Assembly (NCBI GenBank): GCA_029959905.1
Contig: JASCNZ010000011.1
Coordinates: forward strand, 1-63,205
Reading direction: 5' to 3'
Source of the DNA: Microbacteriaceae bacterium PS02344
GTDB taxonomy: Bacteria > Actinomycetota > Actinomycetes > Actinomycetales > Microbacteriaceae
DNA length: 63,205 nucleotides
Shown here: piece after piece, positions 8,066 through 16,925 of the stretch
How positions within the stretch are numbered: the first letter of the stretch is position 1
How the letters are laid out: each line of letters starts with the position of its first letter
Made by a program: the position numbers and the translations under genes
The notes under the pieces: generated by a model
What the model was told of the DNA's origin: nothing
Databases searched by the model: none
What the model saw: only the letters and a program-made list of their open reading frames with translations

Positions 8066-9100
8066 TCAGTCCTGCTTCGCGAGCAGCGCGCGGACGCGCG
8101 GAATCACCTCGGTGCCGTAGAGCTCGATGCTGCGCATCATCGCCTCATGCGAGAGCGTGCCCGTCGCGTACTTGAGATCGAATCGCCCCAGGCCGAGGGT
8201 GGTGACGGTCTGCGCGATCTTCGCGGCCACCCGCTCGGGCGATCCCGAGTAGATCGCGCCCTCCGGGCCGATATCGTTCTGGAATCGCGCACGGCTGTAC
8301 GCCGGCCAGCCCCGTTCGCGGCCGATGGTGTTGTTCATGGCCTCGAACCCGGAGTAGGCCGCGTCCCACGCCTCGGCGTCGGTGTCCGCGATGTGGCCCG
8401 GGGAATGCACCGCGATCGGATGCTCGGTCGTGCCGAACGAGGCGACCGATCGATGGTACAGATCGACGAAGGGACGGAAACGCGCGGCCGGGCCTCCGAT
8501 GATCGCGAGCATGAGGCCGAGGCCGTGCCGGGCGACGCGCACCACGGACTCCGGGCTGCCGCCCACGCCGACCCAGGTGCGCAGTCCCTTCTCGGTCTTG
8601 GGAAAGACGTCGGCGTCGTCGAGCGGCGCGCGCATGGTTCCCGACCAGGTCACCGGCTTCTCAGCGAGCAGCTGCGTGAACAGATCGAGCTTCTCCTCGA
8701 AGAGGGCGTCGTAATCGCGCAGGTCGTAGCCGAACAGGGGGAAGGACTCGATGAACGAACCGCGTCCGAGCACGACCTCGGCGCGACCGTTCGACACCGC
8801 GTCGAGCGTCGCGAACCGCTCGTACACCCGCACGGGATCGTCGGAGGACAGTACGGTGACGGCCGTACCGAGTCGCAGGCGCTCGGTGCGGGCGGCGATG
8901 GCCGACAGCACCATCTCCGGTGCGGACACGGCGAACTCCCGGCGGTGATGCTCGCCCACTCCGAAGAAGTCCACGCCCACGGCATCCGCCATCTCGGCTT
9001 GCGCGATGACGTTGCGGATGGTCTGCGCGCCGCTGAGCAGCTCGCCGTTGCTGTCCCGGGTGATGTCGCCGAAGGTGTCGAGCCCGAATTCGATGTCCAT
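8066..9100 (-). CDS. LLM-class flavin-dependent oxidoreductase
   Basis: A 344-residue bacterial luciferase-like protein (TIM barrel). Typical pieces are the N-terminal MDIEFGLDTFGDIT strand, FFGVGEHHRREFAVSAPEM, RLRLGTAVTVLSSDDPVRV and VVLGRGSF. Members bind FMN or F420, usually oxidising organic substrates with O2; the partner reductase and substrate cannot be named. AGGAAGGG sits a few bases upstream of the ATG at 9100. It lies 56 nt downstream of the DUF885 gene and may share its transcript. Confidence 0.88.
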   Translation of the reverse strand: MDIEFGLDTFGDITRDSNGELLSGAQTIRNVIAQAEMADAVGVDFFGVGEHHRREFAVSAPEMVLSAIAARTERLRLGTAVTVLSSDDPVRVYERFATLDAVSNGRAEVVLGRGSFIESFPLFGYDLRDYDALFEEKLDLFTQLLAEKPVTWSGTMRAPLDDADVFPKTEKGLRTWVGVGGSPESVVRVARHGLGLMLAIIGGPAARFRPFVDLYHRSVASFGTTEHPIAVHSPGHIADTDAEAWDAAYSGFEAMNNTIGRERGWPAYSRARFQNDIGPEGAIYSGSPERVAAKIAQTVTTLGLGRFDLKYATGTLSHEAMMRSIELYGTEVIPRVRALLAKQD

Positions 9101-9156
9101 GATCAGCCCTTCCTATTCAGGTGAATGAACATCGGATCAGGCCTCGGCATTCCCGG

Positions 9157-10833
9157 TCAGCGCGGAAGCAGCACCGATCGCAGCGTGTCGAGACCGACGC
9201 CACCGATGTCGAGGGCGCGCTTGTGGAAGTCCTTGAACGAGAACCGCTCTCCCTCGCGCTGCTGCACGGCCTCGCGCACCTGCTCCCAGATGCGCTGACC
9301 GACCTTGTACGAGGGCGCCTGCCCCGGCCACCCGAGGTAGCGGTTCACCTCGAATTGCACGAACTGGTCTGACATGTTGACGTTCCCTCGCATGAAGTCG
9401 AGGGCGTACGCCGCATCCCAGATGCCGTCACCGTCGAGGCGCGGCTTGCCGAGGTGCACGCCGATGTCGAGGACGACGCGCGCCGCGCGCATACGCTGGC
9501 CGTCGAGCATGCCGAGACGGTCGGCGGGGTCGTCGAGGTAGCCGAGCTGCTCCATGAGCCGTTCCGCATACAGCGCCCAACCCTCGGCGTGACCGGACGT
9601 GCCGGCGAGCAGCCGCCGCCAGGAGTTCAGCTCGGCGCGGTTGTACACCGCCTGAGCGATCTGCAGGTGATGGCCCGGGACGCCTTCGTGGTACACCGTC
9701 GTGAGTTCGCGCCAGGTGTCGAACTCGGTGACGCCCTCCGGCACCGACCACCACATGCGGCCCGGCCGCGAGAAGTCGTCGGTCGGACCGGTGTAGTAGA
9801 TCCCGCCCTCCTGGGTGGGGGCGATCATGCACTCGATCGTGCGGATCGCCTCGGGGATGTCGAAGTGCGACGCGGCGAGCTCGGCGACGGCCCGGTCGCT
9901 CGTCTCCTGCATCCACCGCTGCAGTGCTTCCGTGCCCACGAGCTTGCGCGACGGATCCGCCTCGAGGTGGGCGACGGCCTCTTCGACCGACGCGCCGGGG
10001 ACGATCTCGTTCGCGATCGCGGTCTGCTCGGCGACCATGCGGGCGAGTTCCTCGCGCCCCCAGTCGTACGTCTCGTCGAGATCGATCGTCGCCCCGAGGA
10101 AGCGTCGGGAGTTGAGAGCGTAGAGCTCGCGACCCACCGCGTCGACGTCGGATGCCGCGGGCACGAGCTCTTCGGCCAGGAAGCGGCGCAGCTCGTGGTA
10201 CGCGACACGGGCGGCCGCAGAATTGTCGGCGAGCGTGCGGGCGAGGGATGCGGGGAGCTGTCCCTCGTCGGGCGCGGCGTCGGCGACGAACGACGCGAAG
10301 AAACCATCGTCGGCGGTGTACCGGTCGATCTGCGTGGCGACCTCGACCACCTGTCGCCGTGCCGGCGTCACGCCCTGGGCGATTCCTTCTCGCAGAGTGG
10401 CCGTGTACCCGCGCAGGGCATCGGGCACAGCGGCGAGACGCTGCGCGATGACCGACCAGTCGTCGGCACTGCCGGTGGGCATGAGGTCGAAGGCGGAGCG
10501 CACGTCCTGCGCCGCCGAGGCGATCACGTTGAGATCGCGCAGGTGCCACTTGGCCTCGTGCAACTCGAGGTCGAGGCGCAGCTCGGCGCTGAGGTCGGTC
10601 TTCGTCACCTCGTCGATCGTGTCGACCGGCTCGAGGGCCGACAGCTCGTCGAGCGTCCGTCGCGTCGCGGCGGCGATCTCGGCGTGGCCCTCGGGGCTCA
10701 GATCGCCGAAGCGACCGTTGACCTCGTCGCGGCCGATGTAGGTACCGAGCGTCGGAGCCAGGTCGACCAGGGTGTCGACCCAGCGCTCGGCGACCTGGTC
10801 GATGGCGGTGGGTGTCCGAGGGGTGGAATCCAT
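9157..10833 (-). CDS. DUF885 family protein (putative zinc metallopeptidase)
   Basis: A 558-residue protein of the DUF885 family. The key segment is HEGVPGHHLQ, an HExxH-like metal site (HEGVPGH) followed some 25 residues on by GHAEGWALYAERL, whose Glu could be a third ligand. Family members are thought to be peptidases, but few are characterised. There is no signal peptide, so it is likely cytoplasmic. The ATG at 10833 is chosen; a frame extending to 11019 runs into polA on the same strand and is not credible. It follows polA by 37 nt. The start TAIDQVAERWVDTL and the arginine end LRSVLLPR look complete. Confidence 0.85.
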   Translation of the reverse strand: MDSTPRTPTAIDQVAERWVDTLVDLAPTLGTYIGRDEVNGRFGDLSPEGHAEIAAATRRTLDELSALEPVDTIDEVTKTDLSAELRLDLELHEAKWHLRDLNVIASAAQDVRSAFDLMPTGSADDWSVIAQRLAAVPDALRGYTATLREGIAQGVTPARRQVVEVATQIDRYTADDGFFASFVADAAPDEGQLPASLARTLADNSAAARVAYHELRRFLAEELVPAASDVDAVGRELYALNSRRFLGATIDLDETYDWGREELARMVAEQTAIANEIVPGASVEEAVAHLEADPSRKLVGTEALQRWMQETSDRAVAELAASHFDIPEAIRTIECMIAPTQEGGIYYTGPTDDFSRPGRMWWSVPEGVTEFDTWRELTTVYHEGVPGHHLQIAQAVYNRAELNSWRRLLAGTSGHAEGWALYAERLMEQLGYLDDPADRLGMLDGQRMRAARVVLDIGVHLGKPRLDGDGIWDAAYALDFMRGNVNMSDQFVQFEVNRYLGWPGQAPSYKVGQRIWEQVREAVQQREGERFSFKDFHKRALDIGGVGLDTLRSVLLPR

Positions 10834-10870
10834 GCGCTCCAGCCTACTGGCGCCCCTGTGCGTCGCCCGG

Positions 10871-13504
10871 TCAGTGAGCCGCCTGGTTCCAATCGTCGCC
10901 GCGCCCGACCTGTACGTCGAGCGGCACCCGAAGATCGGCGGCGTCGCCCATACGGGTGCGGACGATCCGTTCGGCCGCGTCCCACTCCCCCGGGGCCACC
11001 TCGACGACGAGTTCGTCATGGATCTGCAGCAGCACGCGCGAGGCGAGACCCTCTCGACGGATGTCGTCGTGGATGTGGAACAGCGCGATCTTCATGATGT
11101 CGGCCGCGCTGCCCTGGATCGGGGCGTTGAGCGCGGCCCGCTCGGCGTTCTCGCGCAGCACCCGGTTGGGGCTAGACAGGTCGGGGAACGGGCGGCGTCG
11201 ACCGAAGATCGTCTCGGTGTAGCCGACCTCCTTCGCCGCGAGCACCGAGGCACGCAGGTAGTCGCGCACCGCTCCGAACCGGGCGAAGTACTCGACCATG
11301 AGCTGTTTCGCCTCGGACTGCTCGATGCGCAACTGCTTCGAGAGACCGAACGCCGACAGCCCGTACACGAGGCCGTAGGACATCGCCTTGACCTTGGTGC
11401 GCATCGCGTTCGTGACATCGGCCGGATCGACGCCGAAGACCCGGGCTCCGACGAATCGATGCAGGTCCTCGCCGCTGTTGAAGGCCTCGATGAGACCTTC
11501 GTCGCCGGACAGGTGCGCCATGATGCGCATCTCGATCTGCGAGTAGTCGGCAGTGAGGAGCGCCTCGTAGCCCTCGCCCACCTGGAACGCGCTGCGGATG
11601 CGGCGGGACTCTTCCGTGCGCACGGGGATGTTCTGCAGGTTCGGGTCGGTGCTCGACAACCGACCGGTCTGGCTACCGGTCTGCACATAGGTGGTGTGGA
11701 TGCGCCCGTCGGCACCGATCGCGGTGTCGAGCGACTCGATGATCTGTCGGAGCTTCGTCGCCTCACGGTGCTGCAGCAGCAGGTTCAGGAAGGGGTGCGG
11801 GTGCGACTCCTGCAGGTCTGCGAGCACGGCCGCGTCGGTCGAGTAGCCGGTCTTGGTCTTGCGGGTCTTCGGCAGCTGCAGGTCTTCGAACAGCACCTCC
11901 TGCAGCTGCTTGGGAGACCCGAGATTGAACTCGCGGCCCACGATGCCGAACGCCTCTTGGGCGAGCACGTCGGCGCGTGCCGAGAGCTCGCCCGAGAACG
12001 TCGAGAGCACGTCGTGCGACACCGCGACGCCGGCGAGTTCCATGTCGGCGAGCGTCAGCAGCGTCGGCAGTTCGATGTCGGCGAGCACGGACGCGACCGA
12101 CTCCGGCAGGTCGTCGCGCAGCGCGGTCGCGACGCGCAGGGCGAACCACGCCTCCTGGGACGGCGTGGCGCCCTCTGTCTCGGGCACCAGCTGCGAGGGA
12201 TCGGCCTCGGGCAGCTTCTCGCCGAGGTAGCGCTCGGCGAGGTCGCCGAGGGTCTTGTCGGGGAAGCTGGGGCGCAGGAGCCAGCCGGCGAGGCTCGTGT
12301 CGTAGGCGAGTCCGCCCAGGCGCACGCCCGATCGGCCGAGTGCTTTGATCTGCACCTTCGCATCGTGCAGAATCTTGGGGCTCGGCGACTCGAACCAGGG
12401 ACGCAGTGCCTCGGCGAGGGCATCCGACCAGTCCGCCTCGCGGAGCTCGGTCTCGGTGGCCAGCCCGACGCGCGTCGGAAGTCCGCCCTGCGTCATGACG
12501 CGCACGGCGATCTCTCCGTCGACCGACTCCGCCCAGGCGGCGAGGGCGTTCGCAGTCGCTTCGACGGGCGCGGGCAGCTCGACGACGGATGCGGGATCAT
12601 CGGCGACCTCGCCCGCTCCGACGGCCTCGAACACCCGCGGCAGCAGCGTGCGGAACTCGAGGCGGGCGAAGATGTCGCGCACCGCCTGGGCGTCGATCGG
12701 CGTGACCGCGAGGTCGCCCGGGGTCACCGGCAGTTCGACGTCGCGCAGGAGTCTGTTGAGCTTGCGGTTGCGGCGCACGTCGTCGATGTGCTCGCGGAGG
12801 TTGCCGCCCACCACGCCCTTGATCTCGCCGGCGCGGTCGAGCAGCTCGTCGAGCGAACCGAACTGCGTCAGCCATTTGACCGCGGTCTTCTCACCGACCT
12901 TCGGCACGCCGGGCAGGTTGTCGCTCGTCTCGCCGACGAGGGCCGCGATGTCGGGGTACTGCTCCGGCCGGACTCCGTAGCGCTCGTGCACGGTGGTGGG
13001 GTCGTATCGCTTGAGCTGCGACACGCCCTGCACCGACGGATAGAGCAGAGTGACGTCGTCGGTGACGAGCTGGATCGTGTCACGATCGCCGGAGACGACG
13101 AGGACGTCGTAGCCCTCTGCGGCGCCCTGCGTGGAGAGGGTCGCGAGGATGTCGTCCGCCTCGAAACCCTCCTTGGTGAGCACCGGGATCGACATGGCCG
13201 CGAGGCAGTCCTGCAGCAGCGGGATCTGCCCGCGGAACTCCTGCGGAGTCTCGGAGCGGGTCGCCTTGTACTCGGGATACTCGTCGGTGCGGAAGGAATG
13301 ACGGGATGTGTCGAACGCGATTGCCATGTGCGTGGGCTGCTCGGCCTTGATCAGATTCACCAGCATCGACAGGAAGCCGTAGATGGCGTTCGTGTGCTGG
13401 TTGTCTTTCGTGGTGAAGTTCTCGACCGGCAGCGCGAAGAAGGCGCGGTAAGCGAGCGAATGGCCGTCGACGACCATGAGGGTAGGCTTTGCGGAGTCCG
13501 TCAC
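10871..13504 (-). CDS. polA: DNA polymerase I
   Basis: An 877-residue family A polymerase for gap filling and Okazaki-fragment processing. The N-terminal 5'-3' exonuclease has VVDGHSLAYRAFFAL and DTSRHSFRTDEYPEYKATR. The C-terminal polymerase has motif A (TADYSQIEMRIMAHLSG), motif B (RTKVKAMSYGLVYG) and motif C (QIHDELVVE, residues 827-835) with its catalytic Asp. The middle 3'-5' exonuclease domain is present in length, but I do not find the usual DxE metal motif: the matching place reads SVDGEIAVRVM. Proofreading is therefore probably lost, as in other actinobacterial PolA proteins. The start near 13504 opens MTDSAKPTLMVVDGH. It is divergent from the hotdog gene with 46 nt between starts. 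Confidence 0.97.
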   Translation of the reverse strand: MTDSAKPTLMVVDGHSLAYRAFFALPVENFTTKDNQHTNAIYGFLSMLVNLIKAEQPTHMAIAFDTSRHSFRTDEYPEYKATRSETPQEFRGQIPLLQDCLAAMSIPVLTKEGFEADDILATLSTQGAAEGYDVLVVSGDRDTIQLVTDDVTLLYPSVQGVSQLKRYDPTTVHERYGVRPEQYPDIAALVGETSDNLPGVPKVGEKTAVKWLTQFGSLDELLDRAGEIKGVVGGNLREHIDDVRRNRKLNRLLRDVELPVTPGDLAVTPIDAQAVRDIFARLEFRTLLPRVFEAVGAGEVADDPASVVELPAPVEATANALAAWAESVDGEIAVRVMTQGGLPTRVGLATETELREADWSDALAEALRPWFESPSPKILHDAKVQIKALGRSGVRLGGLAYDTSLAGWLLRPSFPDKTLGDLAERYLGEKLPEADPSQLVPETEGATPSQEAWFALRVATALRDDLPESVASVLADIELPTLLTLADMELAGVAVSHDVLSTFSGELSARADVLAQEAFGIVGREFNLGSPKQLQEVLFEDLQLPKTRKTKTGYSTDAAVLADLQESHPHPFLNLLLQHREATKLRQIIESLDTAIGADGRIHTTYVQTGSQTGRLSSTDPNLQNIPVRTEESRRIRSAFQVGEGYEALLTADYSQIEMRIMAHLSGDEGLIEAFNSGEDLHRFVGARVFGVDPADVTNAMRTKVKAMSYGLVYGLSAFGLSKQLRIEQSEAKQLMVEYFARFGAVRDYLRASVLAAKEVGYTETIFGRRRPFPDLSSPNRVLRENAERAALNAPIQGSAADIMKIALFHIHDDIRREGLASRVLLQIHDELVVEVAPGEWDAAERIVRTRMGDAADLRVPLDVQVGRGDDWNQAAH

Positions 13505-13550
13505 CCTGCCAGCCTAACGAGGACCACGGACACGCGCCGGAGGAGGATGC

Positions 13551-13979
13551 ATGAGCGAGGTCGCGACCAGCGAAGGACTCGAATGGGCCGCCGCCCGCGG
13601 GATGGGAGCCCTGGCCGAGAAGATGGGCCTGGAGTTTACGGAGTTCACGGTCGAGCGCTCGGTCGCGACGATGCCGGTGGAGGGCAACACCCAGCCGGTC
13701 GGCCTGCTGCACGGCGGCGCCTATGTCGTGCTGGGTGAGTCGCTCGGTTCGATGGCAGCCAACCTCTATGCCGGGCCCGGGCGTCTCGCCGTCGGAGTCG
13801 ACATCAACGCGACGCATACGCGCTCGGCGACCTCGGGCCTCGTGACCGGGGTCTGCACGCCGATCCACCTGGGACGGACCATGACCGTGCACGAGATCGT
13901 CGTGACCGACGATCGCGGTCGGCGGTGCTCGACCATCCGCATCACGAACCTGATCAAGGACGCTCCGACGGAGCGCTGA
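13551..13979 (+). CDS. PaaI-type hotdog thioesterase
   Basis: A 142-residue hotdog-fold protein of the PaaI/YdiI (4HBT) type, which cleaves acyl- or aryl-CoA thioesters. The signature segment is QPVGLLHGGAYVVLGESLGS, with the HGG turn and a Glu at the catalytic position. VGVDINATHTRSA follows. The ATG at 13551 has GGAGGA about 6 nt upstream. The last 26 nt overlap the end of the convergent GNAT gene. Some relatives serve menaquinone synthesis (DHNA-CoA thioesterase), but nothing here ties it to that pathway. Confidence 0.88.
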   Translation: MSEVATSEGLEWAAARGMGALAEKMGLEFTEFTVERSVATMPVEGNTQPVGLLHGGAYVVLGESLGSMAANLYAGPGRLAVGVDINATHTRSATSGLVTGVCTPIHLGRTMTVHEIVVTDDRGRRCSTIRITNLIKDAPTER

Positions 13980-14517
13980 TCCCCTCCTCCAGCAGATGCT
14001 GGAACAGGATGTGATCCTGCCACTCCCCCGCGATCCGCAGGTAGCGCGGCGCCAGGCCGATCCGCGTGAAGCCGTTCGCCGCGAGCACCCGCTGCGACGC
14101 GAGGTTGTGCGGGAGGATGCCGGCCTGCACGCGATGCAGGCCGAGAGTATCTCGGGCGTACTCCAGCGTATGCGCGACGGCGGCCGTGGCGAAGCCGCGG
14201 CCCTGCAGACGGGCATCCACCCAGTAACCGAGGTCGGCGTTGTCGAATGCGCCGCGCACGATGCCGTTGAGGTTGAACCGGCCGCGGATCTCGCCGCCCG
14301 GTCCTTCGACGACGAACCGCGCGGCTCGCCCGGATGACGTCTCGGCGAGGGATCGGCGCACGTCGGCGTCCTGCACGGCGGTCGTGAAGAACGACGCAGG
14401 CCGCAGGGGCTCCCACGGCTCGAGGTGCACCCGGTTCGCGGAGTACGCCCGTGCGAGCGCCGCACCATCGTCGACCCGCAGCAGTCGGAGAGTGTGCTCG
14501 ACGTCGAGCGCGAACAC
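13954..14517 (-). CDS. GNAT-family N-acetyltransferase (RimJ/RimL-like)
   Basis: A 187-residue GNAT acetyltransferase. Recognisable are LEPWEPLRP near the N-terminus, typical of the RimJ/RimL group that acetylates ribosomal or other N-termini, and the acetyl-CoA loop LQGRGFATAAVAHTLEYA, followed by NLASQRVLAANGFTRIGLA. The GTG at 14515-14517 shares one base with the TAG of the response regulator gene upstream, so translation is likely coupled. Its 3' end overlaps the convergent hotdog gene by 26 nt. The target is unknown; a small-molecule target is also possible. Confidence 0.87.
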   Translation of the reverse strand: MFALDVEHTLRLLRVDDGAALARAYSANRVHLEPWEPLRPASFFTTAVQDADVRRSLAETSSGRAARFVVEGPGGEIRGRFNLNGIVRGAFDNADLGYWVDARLQGRGFATAAVAHTLEYARDTLGLHRVQAGILPHNLASQRVLAANGFTRIGLAPRYLRIAGEWQDHILFQHLLEEGISAPSERP

Positions 14518-15134
14518 TACTTCTTGGGAGCGAGCTGCTCGATGATCGCCTTCGCGACGTCCTGCATCGTGAGGCGGCGATCCATCGACGCCTTCTGGAT
14601 CCAGCGGAACGCCTCGGGCTCGCTCAGTCCCATCTTCTCGTTCAGCAGGCCCTTCGCCCGGTCGACGAGCTTGCGGGTCTCGAAGCGCTCGACCATGTCG
14701 GCGACCTCGGCCTCGAGAGTGATGATCTGCTCGTGACGGGCGAGGGCGATCTCGATCGCCGGCAGCAGGTCGTTCGGGGTGAACGGCTTGACGACGTACG
14801 CCAGCGCGCCAGCCTCGCTGGCCCGCTCGACGAGCTCCTTCTGGCTGAACGCGGTCAACAGCACGACGGGCGCGATGTTGCCCTTGTGCAGCTTCTCGGC
14901 AGCGCTGATGCCGTCGAGCTGGGGCATCTTCACGTCCATGATGACCAGGTCCGGCCGCAGCTCGGTGGCCAGGGCGACGGCGGTCTCGCCGTCGCCGGCC
15001 TCGCCCACCACGTCGAAGCCGTTGTCGCGGAGGATCTCGACGATGTCGAGACGGATCAGCGATTCGTCTTCGGCGACGACGACGCGTCGGGGTGCGGAGG
15101 ACGTGGGCTGCTCGGCCTGTTCTTGCTCGGTCAC
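14517..15134 (-). CDS. pdtaR: ANTAR-domain response regulator (PdtaR-like)
   Basis: A 205-residue protein: an N-terminal receiver domain (residues about 17-130, with acidic AEDES, phospho-acceptor Asp in LVIMDVKMPQ, and Lys in VVKPF) joined to a C-terminal ANTAR RNA-binding domain (about 145-200, with VDRAKGLLNEKMGLSEPEAFRWIQKASMDRR). ANTAR proteins prevent transcription termination by binding paired hairpins in nascent RNA. The layout matches mycobacterial PdtaR (Rv1626), whose partner kinase PdtaS is encoded elsewhere. The GTG at 15134 is the only fitting start. It is divergent from the tRNA-Leu gene, and the GNAT gene follows with a one-base overlap. Confidence 0.92.
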   Translation of the reverse strand: MTEQEQAEQPTSSAPRRVVVAEDESLIRLDIVEILRDNGFDVVGEAGDGETAVALATELRPDLVIMDVKMPQLDGISAAEKLHKGNIAPVVLLTAFSQKELVERASEAGALAYVVKPFTPNDLLPAIEIALARHEQIITLEAEVADMVERFETRKLVDRAKGLLNEKMGLSEPEAFRWIQKASMDRRLTMQDVAKAIIEQLAPKK

Positions 15135-15235
15135 AGGTCCATGCTACCGGAGTCGTCTGCGGCGGCGGCGGTGCGCCGCGGTGCGGGCGTGGGAACCGGC
15201 GGTCGCTGCGCTACAGTCGTAGACGCGACACACGA

Positions 15236-15318
15236 GCCGGCGTGGCGGAATGGCAGACGCGGAGCACTCAAAATGCTTTGTCCTCACGGGCGTGTGGGTT
15301 CGAGTCCCACCGCCGGCA
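15236..15318 (+). tRNA. tRNA-Leu (anticodon CAA)
   Basis: Folds as a type II tRNA. The acceptor stem is GCCGGCG (15236-15242) with CGCCGGC (15311-15317), followed by discriminator A. The anticodon stem GAGCA/TGCTT encloses loop CTCAAAA, giving anticodon CAA for UUG. There is a long variable arm (around TCCTCACGGG) and T arm GTGGG-TTCGAGT-CCCAC. The 3' CCA is not encoded. A possible -10 TACAGT lies at 15212-15217. The convergent hydrolase gene ends 13 nt past the tRNA. Confidence 0.96.
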
Positions 15319-15330
15319 CCGATCAGATGT

Positions 15331-15999
15331 TTAGTCCCCCGCGAGAGCGGCGACCTCGGCGATGACGCGCGGGTCGGCGAGAACCCGGAAGTGACCCCCC
15401 GTGTCGAGCCGCACGTTCTTCGCCCCGGGCAACTCGCTCCCCTCGGGGATGTGCGGGTCGAACGAGCCGTAGACCGACACGATGCGGGCGTTCACCTCGT
15501 GGTGCCGAGCGAGGGACACGATCCCGGGGTCATCCGGCGAGAACGCGCGCAGCGTGCGGGAGGGCAGATGCCGGGCGTACCGCGATCCGCCGAAGGGCGT
15601 CGCGACGGCGACCATCCCGCGCACGCGAGCGCCCTCCTCCCCCACCATCGCGAGCTTCCCGGCCAGGCCGCCCTTGCTGTGCGCGACGATGACGGCGTCG
15701 CGCACGTCCTCCTCGCGGAGGTGGTGCTCGAGGATCGCCGTCATCTCGACGACCGGACGTTGGCTGCGTTCGAGTGCGTCCAGCACGTGGATCGGATGCC
15801 CCTGCCGGTGCAGGTGCGCGATCAGCGGCTGCAGGAACCGCCAGGTCTCGTACACGCCGGGGAGCACGACGATCGTTCGGCGGGGTCCGTCGGCGAACGT
15901 GTCTGCCGATGTCCGGCTGGTGAAAGCGCGCACCTGCCAGTACCCCGCGTAGACGTAATCGGCGGCCCACCATGCCGCGCGGCGGAGGAGGCCGATCAT
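15331..15999 (-). CDS. Alpha/beta hydrolase (lipase/esterase-like)
   Basis: A 222-residue alpha/beta hydrolase. IVVLPGVYETWRFLQPL matches the oxyanion-hole strand region, and VIVAHSKGGL carries the nucleophile elbow with Ser in H-S-K-G-G. A possible acid is in VYGSFDPHIPEG, and the His is in TGGHFRVL. The HSKGG elbow and short length resemble small lipase- or PGAP1-like proteins acting on lipid esters. The N-terminal RRAAWWAADYVYAGYWQVRAF stretch is aromatic and amphipathic and could touch membrane. The start ATG (15999) overlaps the stop of the second hydrolase gene by 4 nt. The substrate is unknown. Confidence 0.83.
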   Translation of the reverse strand: MIGLLRRAAWWAADYVYAGYWQVRAFTSRTSADTFADGPRRTIVVLPGVYETWRFLQPLIAHLHRQGHPIHVLDALERSQRPVVEMTAILEHHLREEDVRDAVIVAHSKGGLAGKLAMVGEEGARVRGMVAVATPFGGSRYARHLPSRTLRAFSPDDPGIVSLARHHEVNARIVSVYGSFDPHIPEGSELPGAKNVRLDTGGHFRVLADPRVIAEVAALAGD

Positions 16000-16799
16000 G
16001 CGGCGTCACCGCGCGGCGCGTCTGCGGCCCCGACGGACAGTGACCGCGGCCACGCCCCTGCGATGTGGGACAGGATCGCCGAGGCCACGGCGCGCGGCGC
16101 GGACTGCTGCACGACGTGGTACTTCCCCGGCACCTCGACGCATCTCGACACGGGCGCGAGATCGCGCAGGCGACGCGTCCAGCCCCGACCGGCGATGGGG
16201 TCCTTCTCGCCTCGCACCACTAGAAGGGGAACGGTGAGCGCGGCGACGCGGTCCTCGAGCGGGTGGGTGAGCATGTGCCGCGCCTGAGTGAGGTACCAGC
16301 GGATGCCGCAACGGAGGTAGTCCGTGAAGACCACCAAGTTGATCAGGGGGGACTCCCCCAGCGTGTCCACCGCGAGGGCACGGGCCTGCGCCGTGAGCGA
16401 GCGGTGCGCGTCGTCGGCGACCGGTCCGATTGCAACCACGCCCTGAACCGCGTCGGGATGACGGACCGCCAGCTCGACCGCCCATTGGGCGCCCATCGAA
16501 TGACCCACGACGACGACGCGACGCTCGGTCACTGCGGGGAGCACGGCGGCGAGGAGGTCGGCCATGCGGGCGATGTCGAGATCCTCGCCCGGCTTGGGCA
16601 ACCCGCCGAACCCGGGCAGGTCGATAGAGGCGACGCTCCCGCGGAACGAGAGCATCCGATGCAGACGTGTCAGATACCGATGCGACATGCCGATGCCGTG
16701 GACGAGCACGAAGCACGGGGCGTCGGGTTCGGCGTGCACGCGGCTCGTGATGCGGAACACGCATCCGTCGACGGACACGAGGCGGCGCAGATCAGGCAT
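15996..16799 (-). CDS. Alpha/beta hydrolase
   Basis: A 267-residue alpha/beta hydrolase of the general esterase or C-C hydrolase type. FVLVHGIGMSHRYL forms the oxyanion region, VVVGHSMGAQWA the nucleophile elbow, VVRGEKDPI the acid, and PGKYHVVQ the histidine. It is first in a two-gene unit with the HSKGG hydrolase, overlapping as ATGA (15996-15999). Two related hydrolases translated together may act on the same class of substrate. No cofactor or pathway gene is adjacent. The start is ATG at 16799. Confidence 0.87.
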   Translation of the reverse strand: MPDLRRLVSVDGCVFRITSRVHAEPDAPCFVLVHGIGMSHRYLTRLHRMLSFRGSVASIDLPGFGGLPKPGEDLDIARMADLLAAVLPAVTERRVVVVGHSMGAQWAVELAVRHPDAVQGVVAIGPVADDAHRSLTAQARALAVDTLGESPLINLVVFTDYLRCGIRWYLTQARHMLTHPLEDRVAALTVPLLVVRGEKDPIAGRGWTRRLRDLAPVSRCVEVPGKYHVVQQSAPRAVASAILSHIAGAWPRSLSVGAADAPRGDAA

Positions 16800-16880
16800 G
16801 ACCGCACGCTATCGAGCACGCGGTTGCGGCGGGAACAGGCTTGACGCGGCCGGGCGCACCTGGCACTCGGGCGGGAACGG

Positions 16881-16914
16881 CGGAGGGGACGAGGCCGCAG
16901 CCCCGTCCCCTCCG
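16881..16914 (-). terminator. Terminator after pyk
   Basis: A perfect 11-bp stem (16881-16891 with 16904-16914) with a 12-nt loop, beginning 11 nt past the pyk stop and ending 80 nt before the hydrolase start. It marks the left end of the long minus-strand gene run. Confidence 0.75.
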
Positions 16915-16925
16915 CGACCCGTGGG

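Noticed and set aside
10772..13738. 988-codon + strand open frame opposite polA
   Set aside because: Shadow of polA; it also runs through the divergent promoter region into the hotdog gene in another frame.
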